From the NCBI GenBank assembly GCA_017654935.2, contig CM065699.1, positions 45,943,243 to 46,007,242 on the forward strand: DNA of 64,000 bases. Direction: 5' to 3'. Below, in pieces: positions 32,080 through 44,000 of this stretch. Within the stretch, counting starts at the first letter, position 1; every line of letters begins with the position of its first letter. Source of the DNA: Phymorhynchus buccinoides. Its lineage: Eukaryota > Mollusca > Gastropoda > Neogastropoda > Raphitomidae. The notes under the pieces are model-generated. The model worked only from the letters and a program-made list of their open reading frames with translations. It was not told the DNA's origin and did no database searches. The position numbers and the translations under genes were made by a program.

Positions 32080-33740
32080 TCTTCTTGCCAGTTTAGATCG
32101 TGGGCCAACTAGTCGGGAAATGACTTCCCGCTCACACTGAAAATAGACGAGAAAATTTGATTTGTTTTCGAGATATTTTTTTATTATTAGATCACACACA
32201 AAGAAAGTTCGCAAACAGTTAGCTGCGTACGTACTGCTTCATTTATTTTATGTTGGCAATCAAACAGCAAAGGGAGGTTAAGCAACAGTAGGAGTTAAGC
32301 CCCTTAACTCAATTTAAACCTAATCAGGGAACTAGAAAACTAAAAAATAGTACTTACTTTCGAAACGTCTGTGATTTAGATCTATTTCAGCATGCCCCAA
32401 AACAGATCAAATCCTCGAAGCTCTCTCTCTGTCGTACATATTCTCTCTCTCTCTCTCCCTCCCCTCTGTCTGTCTATCTCCAGAGATAATCTTTTTTAAT
32501 ATTTAATTTTTGTTCAATACTATTACTGGAATCGCCCCAAAAGAAAAAACACCCTTGAGTAGGCCTACTATTCGGTTATTATTCATACATTATGTGCATA
32601 TTATGTGGATGTGGTTTTGTGTATGCCTATGTGTATATAAGCATGCGCACATGTCTGTAAGTGTGTGTGTGTGTGCACGCATTTACTATATGATATGTGT
32701 ACATATTTTATGATGAATATATCAGATTCTATGTATAAGCTTATTAATGTATATAATATAATTAATGTACTGAAAGTTTTTTTGTTAGTTTTACTTTTCC
32801 ATATATATCACACTATGCCAAATTCCCTTTGTCAAAATCTACTTCAGCATAACAATGTTGTTAATCACTTCATGCAATGGGTGCCTTTACTAAGCATTCC
32901 AATATAAATGTTTAAAACAATTATCACTATTGGTCAATAATACATTAATCTTGAAGCTCAATATAGTCCTTTCTCAGAAAAATCCTCTTCTGAAGAATAG
33001 GATCATTCTGTGTGCACACTTAGATAATTAAACTAAAAACGTAGGTGAACACCTTTATCTAATAATGTTGTTATTAAATTAATTTTGCAATTATTTTTTT
33101 TTTCCGTTTATTTTCTTTATTCTCATTTTAGGGGCGTTGTAAATGGGGAGTTGGGGTGGGGTGGGGTGGGGGCACTGGATCCCCAAAAACATATTGGCAA
33201 AGATATTCTAAAGGGGAAGATAAGCATCCGGTTTCTTTTCCCTATATGAGTAGTGAGGACAGAAACACTGGTTATGTCCCTTTTAAACAGGACACATTTT
33301 ACACGTCAATACTCCGTTCAAATTCCAGTCTGAGTTTTTGGATAGCCTCCACTGTGAAAAGTGTACTGTCCCCACTAACGATAACTCTATCAGCCCGGTT
33401 CGCCGAGCTCTTAAGTAATCCATCTTACCCTTTTAGAATATCTTTGATATTGGGGGCAGGGGGGTATCTTTTGTTACACCCCACCACCCACTCTTATATT
33501 GCTGTGTGATAGGATTCCATTTTTGAAAGCAAGCTGACATGACATGACAGTTTTCTTTTTCTTTTTCTGTGGCCATCAAGACGCTTCTCTGAAAGAGATA
33601 ATCTTTCAATCTCTCTCTCTCTCAGGTCACTAAATCTTTTCCAGATGGACTGTGTTGATTTGTACTCCTTACAGATTGGTATTGGAGCAAAGCTACAAAT
33701 TAAACTAGTGCATATGCCCGCTCGCATAATACAAAAAGTT
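32080..33740. other. Intergenic AT-rich stretch with short simple repeats
   Basis: No gene is supported. It includes CT tracts near 32440, a GT tract near 32660 and G-rich GGGGTGGGGTGGGG at about 33155. A 117-codon ORF at 33156-33509 has no recognised motif and ordinary base composition; I do not call it. Confidence 0.4.
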
Positions 33741-33754
33741 TTTCCCCCATGAAT

Positions 33755-34260
33755 TTTAATAATAATAATAATAATAATAATTTCTAGCGCTTAATCTTCA
33801 ATAAGCCCTAAGCGCTTACAATAATAAATAAGTTATTAATAAACTAGTAAACCATCATACCAAGCAATAGAAACGAATGAAGGTCAAAAATTATAAATTA
33901 CTTGTTAGGTTTTAACTGGATTTCTGTCAAAGTTATGAAAGGGGTTTGATATTAGTTTGTGGACAGTTTAAAGGACCAATTAAGCTGCAAATAATCGATT
34001 ATCGATAATCACAACCATCATTTGGATGCCTCATTGTTTGAAGAGTCTTTTGTATCCCTTTGTTCTACAAATGTGACTGATTATCAGGGATGTAATAAAT
34101 GCATGCTGAATTGTCAGACAGAGTGAAAGAACACATGTTGAATGATAGAATGTTCTTTGGTTGTTTAAATACATCTTGAGATGTTCCATTGCTATAGATG
34201 ATGAATGATGATCGATATGTTTAACTTCTGTTTTGAACATTTGTGAATACAGTCTCTTGC
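33755..34260. other. (AAT)n tract and unremarkable AT-rich DNA
   Basis: An ATA/AAT repeat at 33760-33782 precedes TTTCTAGCGCTTAAT ... TAAGCGCTTACAATAATAAA, a short inverted pair. No gene. Confidence 0.5.
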
Positions 34261-34295
34261 CTTCGTTGTGTTGTCCAGTTATTAGTGCTGTATAA

Positions 34296-35250
34296 TGTGT
34301 GTGTGTGTGTGTGCCCGCGCTAGAGTGTGTGTGTGTGTGCTCACGCTAGAGTGTGTGCCCGCGCTAGTGTGTGTGGTGTGCTCACGCTAGAGTGTGTGTG
34401 TGTGTGTGCTCGCGCTAGAGTGTGTGTGTGCTCGCGCTAGTGTGTGTGTGTGTGTGTGTGCCCGCGCTAGAGTGTGTGTGTGGTGTGCTCACGCTAGAGT
34501 GTGTGTGTGTGCTCACGCTAGAGTGTGTGTGTGTGTGCCCGCGCTAGAGTGTGTGTGGTGTGCTCACGCTAGAGTGTGTGTGTGTGTGCTCGCGCTAGAG
34601 TGTGTGTGTGTGTGCTCGCGCTAGAGTGTGTGTGTGTGTGTGCCTGCGCTAGAGTGTGTGTGTGTGCTCACGCTAGAGTGTGTGTGTGTGTGCCCGCGCT
34701 AGAGTGTGTGTGTGTGTGCTCGCGCTAGAGTGTGTGTGTGGTGTGCTCACGCTAGAGTGTGTGCCCGCGCTAGAGTGTGTGTGCTCGCGCTAGAGTGTGC
34801 TCACGCTAGAGAGTGTGTGTGTGTGCCCGCGCTAGAGTGTGTGTGGTGTGCTCACGCTAGAGTGTGTGTGTGTGTGTGTGTGCCCGCGCTAGAGTGTGTG
34901 TGGTGTGCTCACGCTAGAGTGTGTGTGTGTACTCGCGCTAGAGTGTGTGCCCGCGCTAGAGTGTGTGTGTGTGTGTGTGCTCGCGCTAGAGTGTGTGTGT
35001 GTGTGCTCACGCTAGAGTGTGTGTGTGGTGTGCTCACGCTAGAGTGTGTGTGTGTGCTCGCGCTAGAGTGTGTGTGCTCGCGCTAGAGTGTGTGTGTGTG
35101 TGCTCGCGCTAGAGTGTGCTCGCGCTAGAGTGTGTGTGTGTGCTCGCGCTAGAGAGTGTGTGTGTGTGCTTGCGCTAGAGTGTGTGTGTGCTCGCGCTAG
35201 AGAGTGTGTGTGTGTGTGTGTGTGTGCTCATGCTAGAGTGTGTGTGTGAG
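34296..35250. repeat. Compound minisatellite (GT)n-GCTCGCGCTAGAG
   Basis: About 40 or more blocks of variable GT length alternating with GCTCGCGCTAGA, GCTCACGCTAGA or GCCCGCGCTAGA. Block length differs between copies. ORFs rich in Cys-Val are artefacts. Confidence 0.95.
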
Positions 35251-35644
35251 CTTGTGTGTGTGTTTCATGCTTTAGTTGATGTTTGTATCATATTGCCATA
35301 GACCTGCGACGTAAAACTCATTCCCGTGTGGGATGTTGCAATAATATTGATGATCCTCAACTGTTCTTTTCGCAAGCAGTCTGAACAAACTTCACCCACC
35401 AAACCAACAAAACAACATAAGGAATTAATATTTTTAAATTGTAATTCATAATCGAGCCACAGGTGCACAATCTTTTCCCATTTTTGCACAAAATCTACTA
35501 AATACAATTTTTATATCTGCTATAACTCGTATATCATGTGAGCACAACATAGTTATCAACAATCATGATTACCTGAGGAGAATAAAAAGGTTGCTTGGCA
35601 ACAATTCAATCATAAATAAAGGAGTATGGGCCAGTACGGTAACC

Positions 35645-36528
35645 CGGCCAGTACACATTAGATCTGCAATACACAAGCTCCGCACAGAAACGTCATTCGC
35701 TTAGATCAGAAATAAGTGGATGGGATTGTGGATGAGTTTCCACTTATATCAGAAATAATCGGATGGGATTGCGGGTGAGTTTCCACTTATATCAGAAATA
35801 ATCGGATGGGATTGTGGATGAGCTTCCACTTATATAAGAAATAAGCGGATGGGATTGTGGATGAGTTTCCACTTATATCAGAAATAAGCGGATGGCATTG
35901 CGGATGAGTTTCCACTTATATCAGAAATAAGTGGATGGGATTGTGGATGAGTTTCCACTTATATCAGAAATAAGTGGATGGGATTGTGGATGAGTTTCCA
36001 CTTATATCAGAAATAAGCGGATGGGATTGTGGATGAGTTTCCACTTATATCAGAAATCGGATGGGATTGTGGATGAGCTTCCACTTATATAAGAAATCGG
36101 ATGGGATTGTGGATGAGTTTCCACTTATATCAGAAATAATCGGATGGGATTGTGGATGAGTTTCCACTTATATCAGAAATAAGCGGATGGGATTGTGGAT
36201 GAGCTTCCACTTATATAAGAAATAAGCGGATGGGATTGTGGATGAGTTTCCACTTATATCAGAAATAATCGGATGGGATTGTGGATGAGTTTCCACTTAT
36301 ATCAGAAATAATCGGATGGGATTGTGGATGAGCTTCCACTTATATAAGAAATAAGCGGATGGGATTGTGGATGAGTTTCCACTTATATCAGAAATAATCG
36401 GATGGGATTGTGGATGAGTTTCCACTTATATCAGAAATAAGCGGATGGGATTGTGGATGAGTTTCCACTTATATAAGCGAATGGGGTTTCCGTACGGAAC
36501 TTGCCGATTGTAGATCTAATGTTCATAG
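35645..36528. mobile_element. Foldback element with internal 43-bp array
   Basis: The outer ends ACACATTAGATCTGCAATAC and (inverted) GATTGTAGATCTAATGTTC, with inner AGCTCCGCACAGAAACG / CGTACGGAACTTGCC pieces, resemble the ends of the MITE at 6237-6418. Between them is an array of about 18 units of TTCCACTTATATCAGAAATA + AGCGGATGGGATTGTGGATG + AG (43 bp). The array probably expanded inside a transposon copy. Confidence 0.75.
35695..36478. repeat. 43-bp minisatellite
   Basis: About 18 units with consensus pieces ATCGGATGGGATTGTGGATG and AGTTTCCACTTATATCAGAA; some units lack AATA or have ATAAG instead of ATCAG. Confidence 0.95.
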
Positions 36529-36529
36529 G

Positions 36530-37375
36530 TGCCCAGGCCCTATGACAGACTGAGCATCAGACTTCTATCATAAATGTAGATTTCTTAAATATGAAGTTAC
36601 ACCACCTGCATAAAATGGAAGAGTTTACTGGGGGAAAATTGCATTAGCTTAGTAGTGTGCACATGATTTCTGTGTTAATTAATTAATGCAAATGGCAAAC
36701 GTTTATCATGGAATATGGCAACTGTTTTATCATGATATAAGCTGCAGGAAATTAATTATAAATGCTAGAAAATGTTAACTTATTTGCTTGTTGACTCAGA
36801 TTGCTTTTAATCTTTCAAGAGTTTATTTCTATGCTTGTAAAATGCATGCATTTCCAAGCAGCTTGTGGTTTGTCATCAAAGGAAAAATGACAAAAACAGC
36901 ACAAAATGTTGAGTTAATCGATAAGAACAGACTCCAAGGTCAAATGGTATAAACATAGGCAAAGAAAGCGAAGACTGGAATTAGTTGGTGCTGAATGCGA
37001 TGCATCAAAATATAACAAATTATTAACAAATTATATTTTTTCATGTTTCATAATATTACAAATTACCTACAGGTACATTCTCATAACTTCATTTTCGTTT
37101 TCTTTATTTTGTTAAACCCACAGCAGTGAGTGAGTACTCGCATTTAAAGTTCACGTTTCCCAACATAATCTTAAGACACCAGCCATTCATTTCTTGTCAA
37201 AGAAAAAACATCTGCAACAACAAAAAATTAGCACGAAAAACTACCATGGGCAGAAGCTTCTACTGGCATAAACTGAGTTCACTTTGCCTTCCATCAGTCC
37301 TCAACAAAGAACAGTGACCAAATGACAACTTTTTCGTTGCTACTGGGATTGACGTGTGCTAAGTGCATGGTCACA
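36530..37375. other. Intergenic, nothing recognised
   Basis: AT-rich DNA between the foldback element and a SINE. No array, RNA gene or convincing ORF. Confidence 0.45.
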
Positions 37376-37530
37376 CGGGACTTCAGTTTATCGTCTCATC
37401 CGAAAGACTACATGTTCAGACCGTAAGGCCTAGTGTAAAATGAGAGGAAAAATCCCCTGTACCCAGGTTCGAACTCGGGTTTACTTGACACGAGGCGAAC
37501 GCATTACCTCTGAGCCACTCTACACTACAT
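37330..37530 (-). mobile_element. tRNA-derived SINE, near complete
   Basis: On the minus strand GTAGAGTGGCTCAGAGGTAA (box A) and GAGTTCGAACCTGG (box B) form the tRNA-like head. The body follows: ACGGTCTGAACATGTAGTCT, TTCGGATGAGACGATAAAC, GTCCCGTGTG, TGCACTTAGCACACG, CAGTAGCAACGAAAAAGTTG. This central region is shared with the truncated copy at 6215-6500 and is typical of conserved-domain SINEs in molluscs. Confidence 0.8.
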
Positions 37531-37693
37531 CATGATAATGATAATAATAACTACATAATAGTTCCGGACTAAACATTTGATATTTATGACAATAACCGCA
37601 TGTGTGAAAAATAACACAAACAAGGACTGATACTGACTTGAAAGTCATTATTAAATCTATATCAATACTGTGCCCGAGACAGAATATAAAATG

Positions 37694-37740
37694 ATGTGAC
37701 CCAGCACCACGAAAGAGACATTAAGTGTCAAAATGACCAT
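37694..37740. mobile_element. Terminal fragment of the 3410-3793 MITE family
   Basis: TGTGACCCAGCACCACGAAA, GAGACATTAAGTGTC, AAAATGACCATTCTGA match the right end (inverted) of the MITE at 3410-3793. Confidence 0.7.
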
Positions 37741-37875
37741 TCTGAGAAAATGGTACAGTTGAAGTACAAAGGAACTAATGCTATTTCCACGACGAAGAAG
37801 ACTGAGTTGCCACGGTGAAAGAGAAAATATAGTGAAAAATATTGACATGCATTTTCGCCATAATCAAAGGATGAA

Positions 37876-38028
37876 TTATGTTTTCTTCTTGGCGAAGAAG
37901 GACATGATGGCGCCAATGCACTCCTTGGACTGCCAGCGCTCCACCAGCAGTTCACACTCCGCCTTGTTCACCCTGTGCAGCAGGTCACGCTCTGCATCGC
38001 GGTTCAGCGTCTTGGAATACTGCAGGCT
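37876..38028 (-). CDS. ECI2: ECI2 exon 9 (C-terminus and stop)
   Basis: Encodes residues 347-396, [20 protein letters not shown] through FFAKKKT and TAA. Phase 0 acceptor TGTTTCAG. The first 22 or so exon bases plus acceptor are the unit of the upstream 40-bp array. Compared with vertebrate ECI2 the helix with [14 protein letters not shown] aligns well, but the terminal SKL is absent. Confidence 0.93.
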   Translation of the reverse strand, partial: SLQYSKTLNRDAERDLLHRVNKAECELLVERWQSKECIGAIMSFFAKKKT

Positions 38029-41000
38029 CTGAAACATGAAAACATAATGTTTTGGAATACTGCAGGCTCTGAAACATGGAAACATAACGTCTTGGAATAC
38101 TGCAGGCTCTGAAACATGGAAACATAACGTCTTGGAATACTGCAGGCTCTGGAATTTAAAAACATAACGTCTTGAAATACTGCAGGCTCTGGAACATAAA
38201 AACATAATGTCTTGGAATACTGCAGGCTCTGGAACATAAAAACATGTTTTGGAATACTGCAGGCTGTGAAATGAAAAAAACCCACGTCTTGCAATACTGC
38301 AGGCTCTGAAGCGAAAACCCCCCAAATGTCTTGGAATACTGCAGGCTGTGAAAATGGAAAAAAACCGTCTTGGAATACTGCAGGCTCTGAAACATGGGAA
38401 AAAACCCACAATGTCTTGAAATACTGCAGGCTCTGAAACATGGAAAAAACACACAACCAGGTCAAATGACCAGGGACGGTATTCACGTTGAGATAGCATG
38501 AGACTTAGCATGCATGCTAACTGGGAAAGCTCTTCCAATGTCCTATAGGATTTAATAGGACTTTTGGAAGAGCTTCTAAGTTGGCATCATGCTAAGTCTC
38601 ATGCTATCTAAACATGAATACCGTCCCTGGTCACTAAGAATTAAGTCCCCCCACCAATTTTAGTTTCATTTTCATTCTACCTTTCCCCTGAAATCAGCTA
38701 ATTTGGAGAGAAAAATTAGATCCCAGATTTTCCTAGATTATAGGACAGCTGAGGTGAGGCTTTGTAGCAGATCCTCAGTGTCCTGGTGACAGATGTCCCC
38801 AGCAATGACCCTGGACACCAGGTGCAGTGATCATGAGTGCATTTTCAACAGTTAACACAGGTAGCAACATGTAAATCAGCAGATACAGCCAATCGTTTTG
38901 CCAGTTGACTCTAATTCACATACTATGGGATCATGATTCCCATACCAGGCTCCTGAAAGGTACACTAACTATCCATAATTATAATATTAACAAATAGAGC
39001 GTAAAAAACGCTAGAATGCCAGATGCGCGGCAGCATTTACGGCCTCAGTGAACTCGACCTTCACCTTCAATATTGGCCTGGATATCCTAACTATCTATCC
39101 ACATGCAAACCCAAATTTGATAGACACTGTCTTTTATCAGACTTAGCAAGTGTGTATGTGTGTGGGGGGGAGAGGGTATATGTATGTGGGTGTTGCTGGT
39201 AAGTGGAATTTATGCTTAAATGGTTAATTATCAGATGTTGATGGTGGTTGGTTGATGGTTTGTCTCATATGTGCTGCTTTCAGCCGAGCGGATGTTAAAC
39301 CCCATTTTCATTCAAGTGGAACGTCGATGATATGGCGTTGCCATCTTGAGGTCCGTGCAACCAGGAGGCCCCCCCCCCTTCTCTTTTCTGTTACGGTGAA
39401 ATTTGTTTTTCATTTTTGCAACAAAAAGAATTAGTTTGCATGCGAGCCTCCTCCCCACCCTCCTTGTAAGAAAAAAAGCCCCATTTTAACGGATTGTACT
39501 GAGCTAACTTTAATCATAGGAACTATGAGGTACATGGTGTCAATGTGAAAGCTATTCCGTGTACATTGTATCACAGGTACATTTATGATCAGCACTTTTT
39601 GTTGTACTAAGTCTTATAACAACATTTTTTTAAATCTTTAAACAAAAGAATCACTCCAAAACAAAAACACGCTTTTAAATGAGCTCTTGTGGGCTAACAA
39701 ACTAAATAAGATATGAAGTGTTTGGTGTTAATTTAAAGCTTATTGCATGTACTAACTGAAACAAGCACATTCAGAAAAAGCGCTTTTTGTTGCATTAAAT
39801 TATACTTGATTTTGGTAAACACGGCAAAATCACCTCACTACCCTTTTCTGCTCAAGATGTGACAAAGAGCGTAAGACGTAACCGCTCACACCACGCTGTC
39901 CCCGTCGAGTCAGAGAGTATCACAAAGGCATGACTCAGCGTTGTGTGTCACGCCTGGCTAGGCCTGTGGTTAGACCTGGCTAACTGTACAGCCCTTTTTT
40001 CTCTCCCAAGTGTAAACGTGCTAAAATATATTTTCGGCTCCAGTGACCTTGAACTTTGACCAATAACCGTCATCTTCGAACTTGGCCTCGATCACTAACC
40101 TATCTATCCACATGCACATTTTGAGCGTCCTAGGTCCCCCCGTTGGAACGTTATCGTGTTAACATAGTCAGATAGTCAGTCGGGAACAGAATGCGCTGAA
40201 AACATGACCAGCTTGGCTCTCCTGGTTGGCGGCGGGTAATACTACCTGGGGTGGCAGAGAGCCGTAGTAGGCCACCAGGTCCTGGGTCTCCTTCTGGAAG
40301 ACGTCCTCAGGGATGACCCGGGACACCAGGTTCCTGTCCATGGCTTCCTGGGCGCTGATCTTCTTGTTGAAGAGCAGCATCTCTCCGGCCTTGGCGGCGC
40401 CCATCATCTTGGGGAAGAGGTAGGAGGAGCAGGCCTCCGGGGACTGGCCCAGCTGGGAGAACGGGGTGTGGAACATTGCCTGAAAAAAACAACCACTACC
40501 ATATTTTTCGGACTATAAGGCGCACCCCAAAAATTATAACAAAAATTCAGATTTCATTTTTATATTTCGAGGGTTACCTGCCAGATCATGATATATCGAA
40601 AAAAATGAGTTTTTCATTTTTTTTCATAGAAACACTCTAAAAGGGGTATATTTTCATGCTATCAGATGTTTTAGGCGATATGACTTGTAAATTGTGAGTT
40701 ATTAATGCTACCATCCAAGAACTGACCAAACCCCTGCAACCCAGATCATGAGATATCTGAATGTATCCTTCAGCTTACCAACAAAAATCTAAAACTTGAA
40801 ATTTCGCCCTCGCTGAAGTAGTATATAACGCTTTCAACTTGTTCAGCATGTGCTGAGCAGACACGTTCGTCTTACAACTGACCAGGTGATCAGATGACAA
40901 CTGAGGAATGTCTTTGATCAGTCAGAAGGAATTCAGTCACAAGGGCCTCCAACTTGGACCAGACAGTGACTTGTGACCATATAACATAGGCGCGTGTTTG

Positions 41001-44000
41001 ATTTGAAAGACTAGGGTCATATAACCACAGACTGTAATGGGACATCTTGTGAGTCACGTGAGCTAGTGGCGTCTCTCTCTCTCTCTGTCTCACTCATTGG
41101 TAAATTAATCGGCAACTCTCTCTCTCTCCCTCTTTCTCTCTCTCTCTCTCTCTCTCCAAACGTGTTTTGTTTGTCTTTAATCAGCATAACAGTTTTCATT
41201 CTAGTGAATTCCCAATGTTAGTGAGTAAACAACATTGTTCATACATTCGTACGTTTTCGTGGGATTACATGTCATGCAGATACTGTTCACTTTTCCATTC
41301 CAATCCTGCTTACCACCCCCCTCCCTTTCCCCCCATTTTAATTACCCCTGGTATTTCATTACCGCCTGGTATGCAGTACTGCGGAATAGTAGTTGACCAA
41401 ACAGTACAGAACGCACAAAGATCACAAGGGCGGTAATGCTGACACTTGTTTGATGCCTACATCACAAACGATGGGTCATCTAAAAGCTATCGATGTTGTC
41501 TGTCTCTCAATCTCTGTCTGTCTGTCCGAATCTTTCTGTCTGTTTGTCCATCTCTTTCTGTTTGTCTGTCTGTCTGTTTGTCTCTTTCTGTCTGTCTATC
41601 TCTTTCTGTCTGTCTGTCAGTTACACACACACACGCGCGCGCGCACACACACACACACACACATATTGAAATGTGTATGTTATTTTTTCTCGTGTTTCTT
41701 TGTCTGTCATTACTTTTTTTTGTAAGTCTGCCCACTCTGCAAATTACCATTATCTCATAAAGATCACAAGAGGCAAAAGCTCTCTTCAGCAATACAGCAC
41801 CTTCCACACCTCCATTTTAGCCCCTACCTCTCCATTCACCAACTAACCTTTTATTTTCTTACAAACTATTATTTTGTGCCTGCCCTTAAATCGCATATCC
41901 ACACAAGGGCAATATCGTACAATAAAATCTTATTGATTATCAGTTGTAGGCCTACATAATACTGTATTTTTCCCCGAGTAGGGTAGGAGTGGAAGGCGTT
42001 TGTTTACTTCATAACATTTTATTTTTACTCTGAATATCTAAAGGTTCCTGTTCAATTGTTATCAAACTCGTAAATCAAAGTGTTTGTTGTAAAAAAAAAA
42101 GTAAGAGAAAACTACTTTGATAGCCTTGTGAACGCTTTTTGTTTTCCCACTGACTCACGTATCACAGTCTGGCTTTACATGAAAACGTGATTTTCAACCC
42201 TGTACCCATTGCTCACTCAGTGTATGTCGGCATATAACAAAAGGGTCACTTTGATGTTCACCACCACTGGTATGGCCAGAGCAGAGCACGTGAGGATACT
42301 CCAGTATGTAAATGAGTCTCGGCCGGTCTCTGTGCCATGTTGCGTCAGACTGAACTGATACATAAGACTATACTCGTGATAGGCTCGGTGTTTAGAGCGC
42401 CTTGTGGATTGAATGCCCCCGGCCTTTTTGTTATAGCGCTACCCCTACCTACTTTGACTAATTATTGTGATAAAACTAAACATTGTGTTGTTAGTAATGT
42501 TACATTTCTTTCTCTTGCTAATGGCGAAGATATCAAAGTAAACGCCTAAACTCTTTCCGTGCTACAAAGGTTTCGTTTATTGATGTACTTAAGCTTCAAA
42601 CTTGATTTCCGTTTTTCTCCAAACTACTGAAACGCGATATACGCTACTGTGGCAGGCAACCCTCGATTTTCTTGCTACATTATTAGTTATATTATAAGGT
42701 GCAGGGGTCTCAGTCTAGGAAAAAAGTATGGCCTTATAGTCAGAAAAAGATGGTAGTTCATAGCGTTCTTTGTATCGTTTATAGACAGTATTTTAAGGAC
42801 TATGAGGCCCCATCATCTTGGGAAACAGGAAGAGGTAGTTCATAGCGTTCTTTGTATCGTTTATAGACAGTATTTTAAGGACTATGAGGCCCCATCATCT
42901 TGGGAAACAGGAACAGGTAGTTAATAGCGTTCTTTGTATCGTTTATAGACAGTATTTTAAGGACTATGAGGCCCCATCATCTTGGGAAACAGGAACAGGT
43001 AGTTCATAGCGTTCTTTGTATCGTTTATAGACAGTATTTTAAGGACTATGAGGCCCCATCATCTTGGGAAACAGGAACAGGTAGTTAATAGCGTTCTTTG
43101 TATCGTTTATAGACAGTATTTTAAGGACTATGAGGCCCCATCATCTTGGGAAACAGGAACAGGTAGTTAATAGCGTTCTTTGTATCGTTTATAGACAGTA
43201 TTTTAAGGACTATGAGGCCCCATCATCTTGGGAAACAGGAAGAGGTAGTTAATAGCGTTCTTTGTATCGTTTATAGACAGTATTTTAAGGACTATGAGGC
43301 CCCATCATCTTGGGAAACAGGAACAGGTAGTTCATAGCGTTCTTTGTATCGTTTATAGACAGTATTTTAAGGACTATGAGGCCCCATCATCTTGGGAAAC
43401 AGGAACAGGTAGTTCATAGCGTTTTTGCATGAATATTTGTTTTCATAATCATTTTGCTGACCTTTAGTTCATTAGTTAGTCTGTTATAGTCCCGTCAACA
43501 GCTATGGTTATCTCAGGACTGTCACCACATAAAAATCTACCACGTATGTTAGTTAGTTAGTCTGTTATAGTCCCGTCAACAGCTATGGTTATCTCAGGAC
43601 TGTCACCACATAAAAATCTACCACGTATGTTAGTTAGTTAGTCTGTTATAGTCCCATCAACAGCTATGGTTATCTCAGGACTGTCACCACATAAAAATCT
43701 ACCACATATGTTAGTTAGTTAGTCTGTTATAGTCCCGTCAACAGCTATGGTTATCTCAGGACTGTCACCACATAAAAATCTACCACGTATGTTAGTTAGT
43801 TAGTCTGTTATAGTCCCGTCAACAGCTATGGTTATCTCAGGACTGTCACCACATAAAAATCTACCACGTATGTTAGTTAGTTAGTCTGTTATAGTCCCGT
43901 CAACAGCTATGGTTATCTCAGGACTGTCACCACATAAAAATCTACCACGTATGTTAGTTAGTTAGTCTGTTATAGTCCCGTCAACAGCTATGGTTATCTC

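Noticed and set aside
33156..33509. 117-codon ORF with GWGGGTGSPKTY start
   Set aside because: No recognisable domain, starts in a G-rich simple sequence, no codon bias or splice support.
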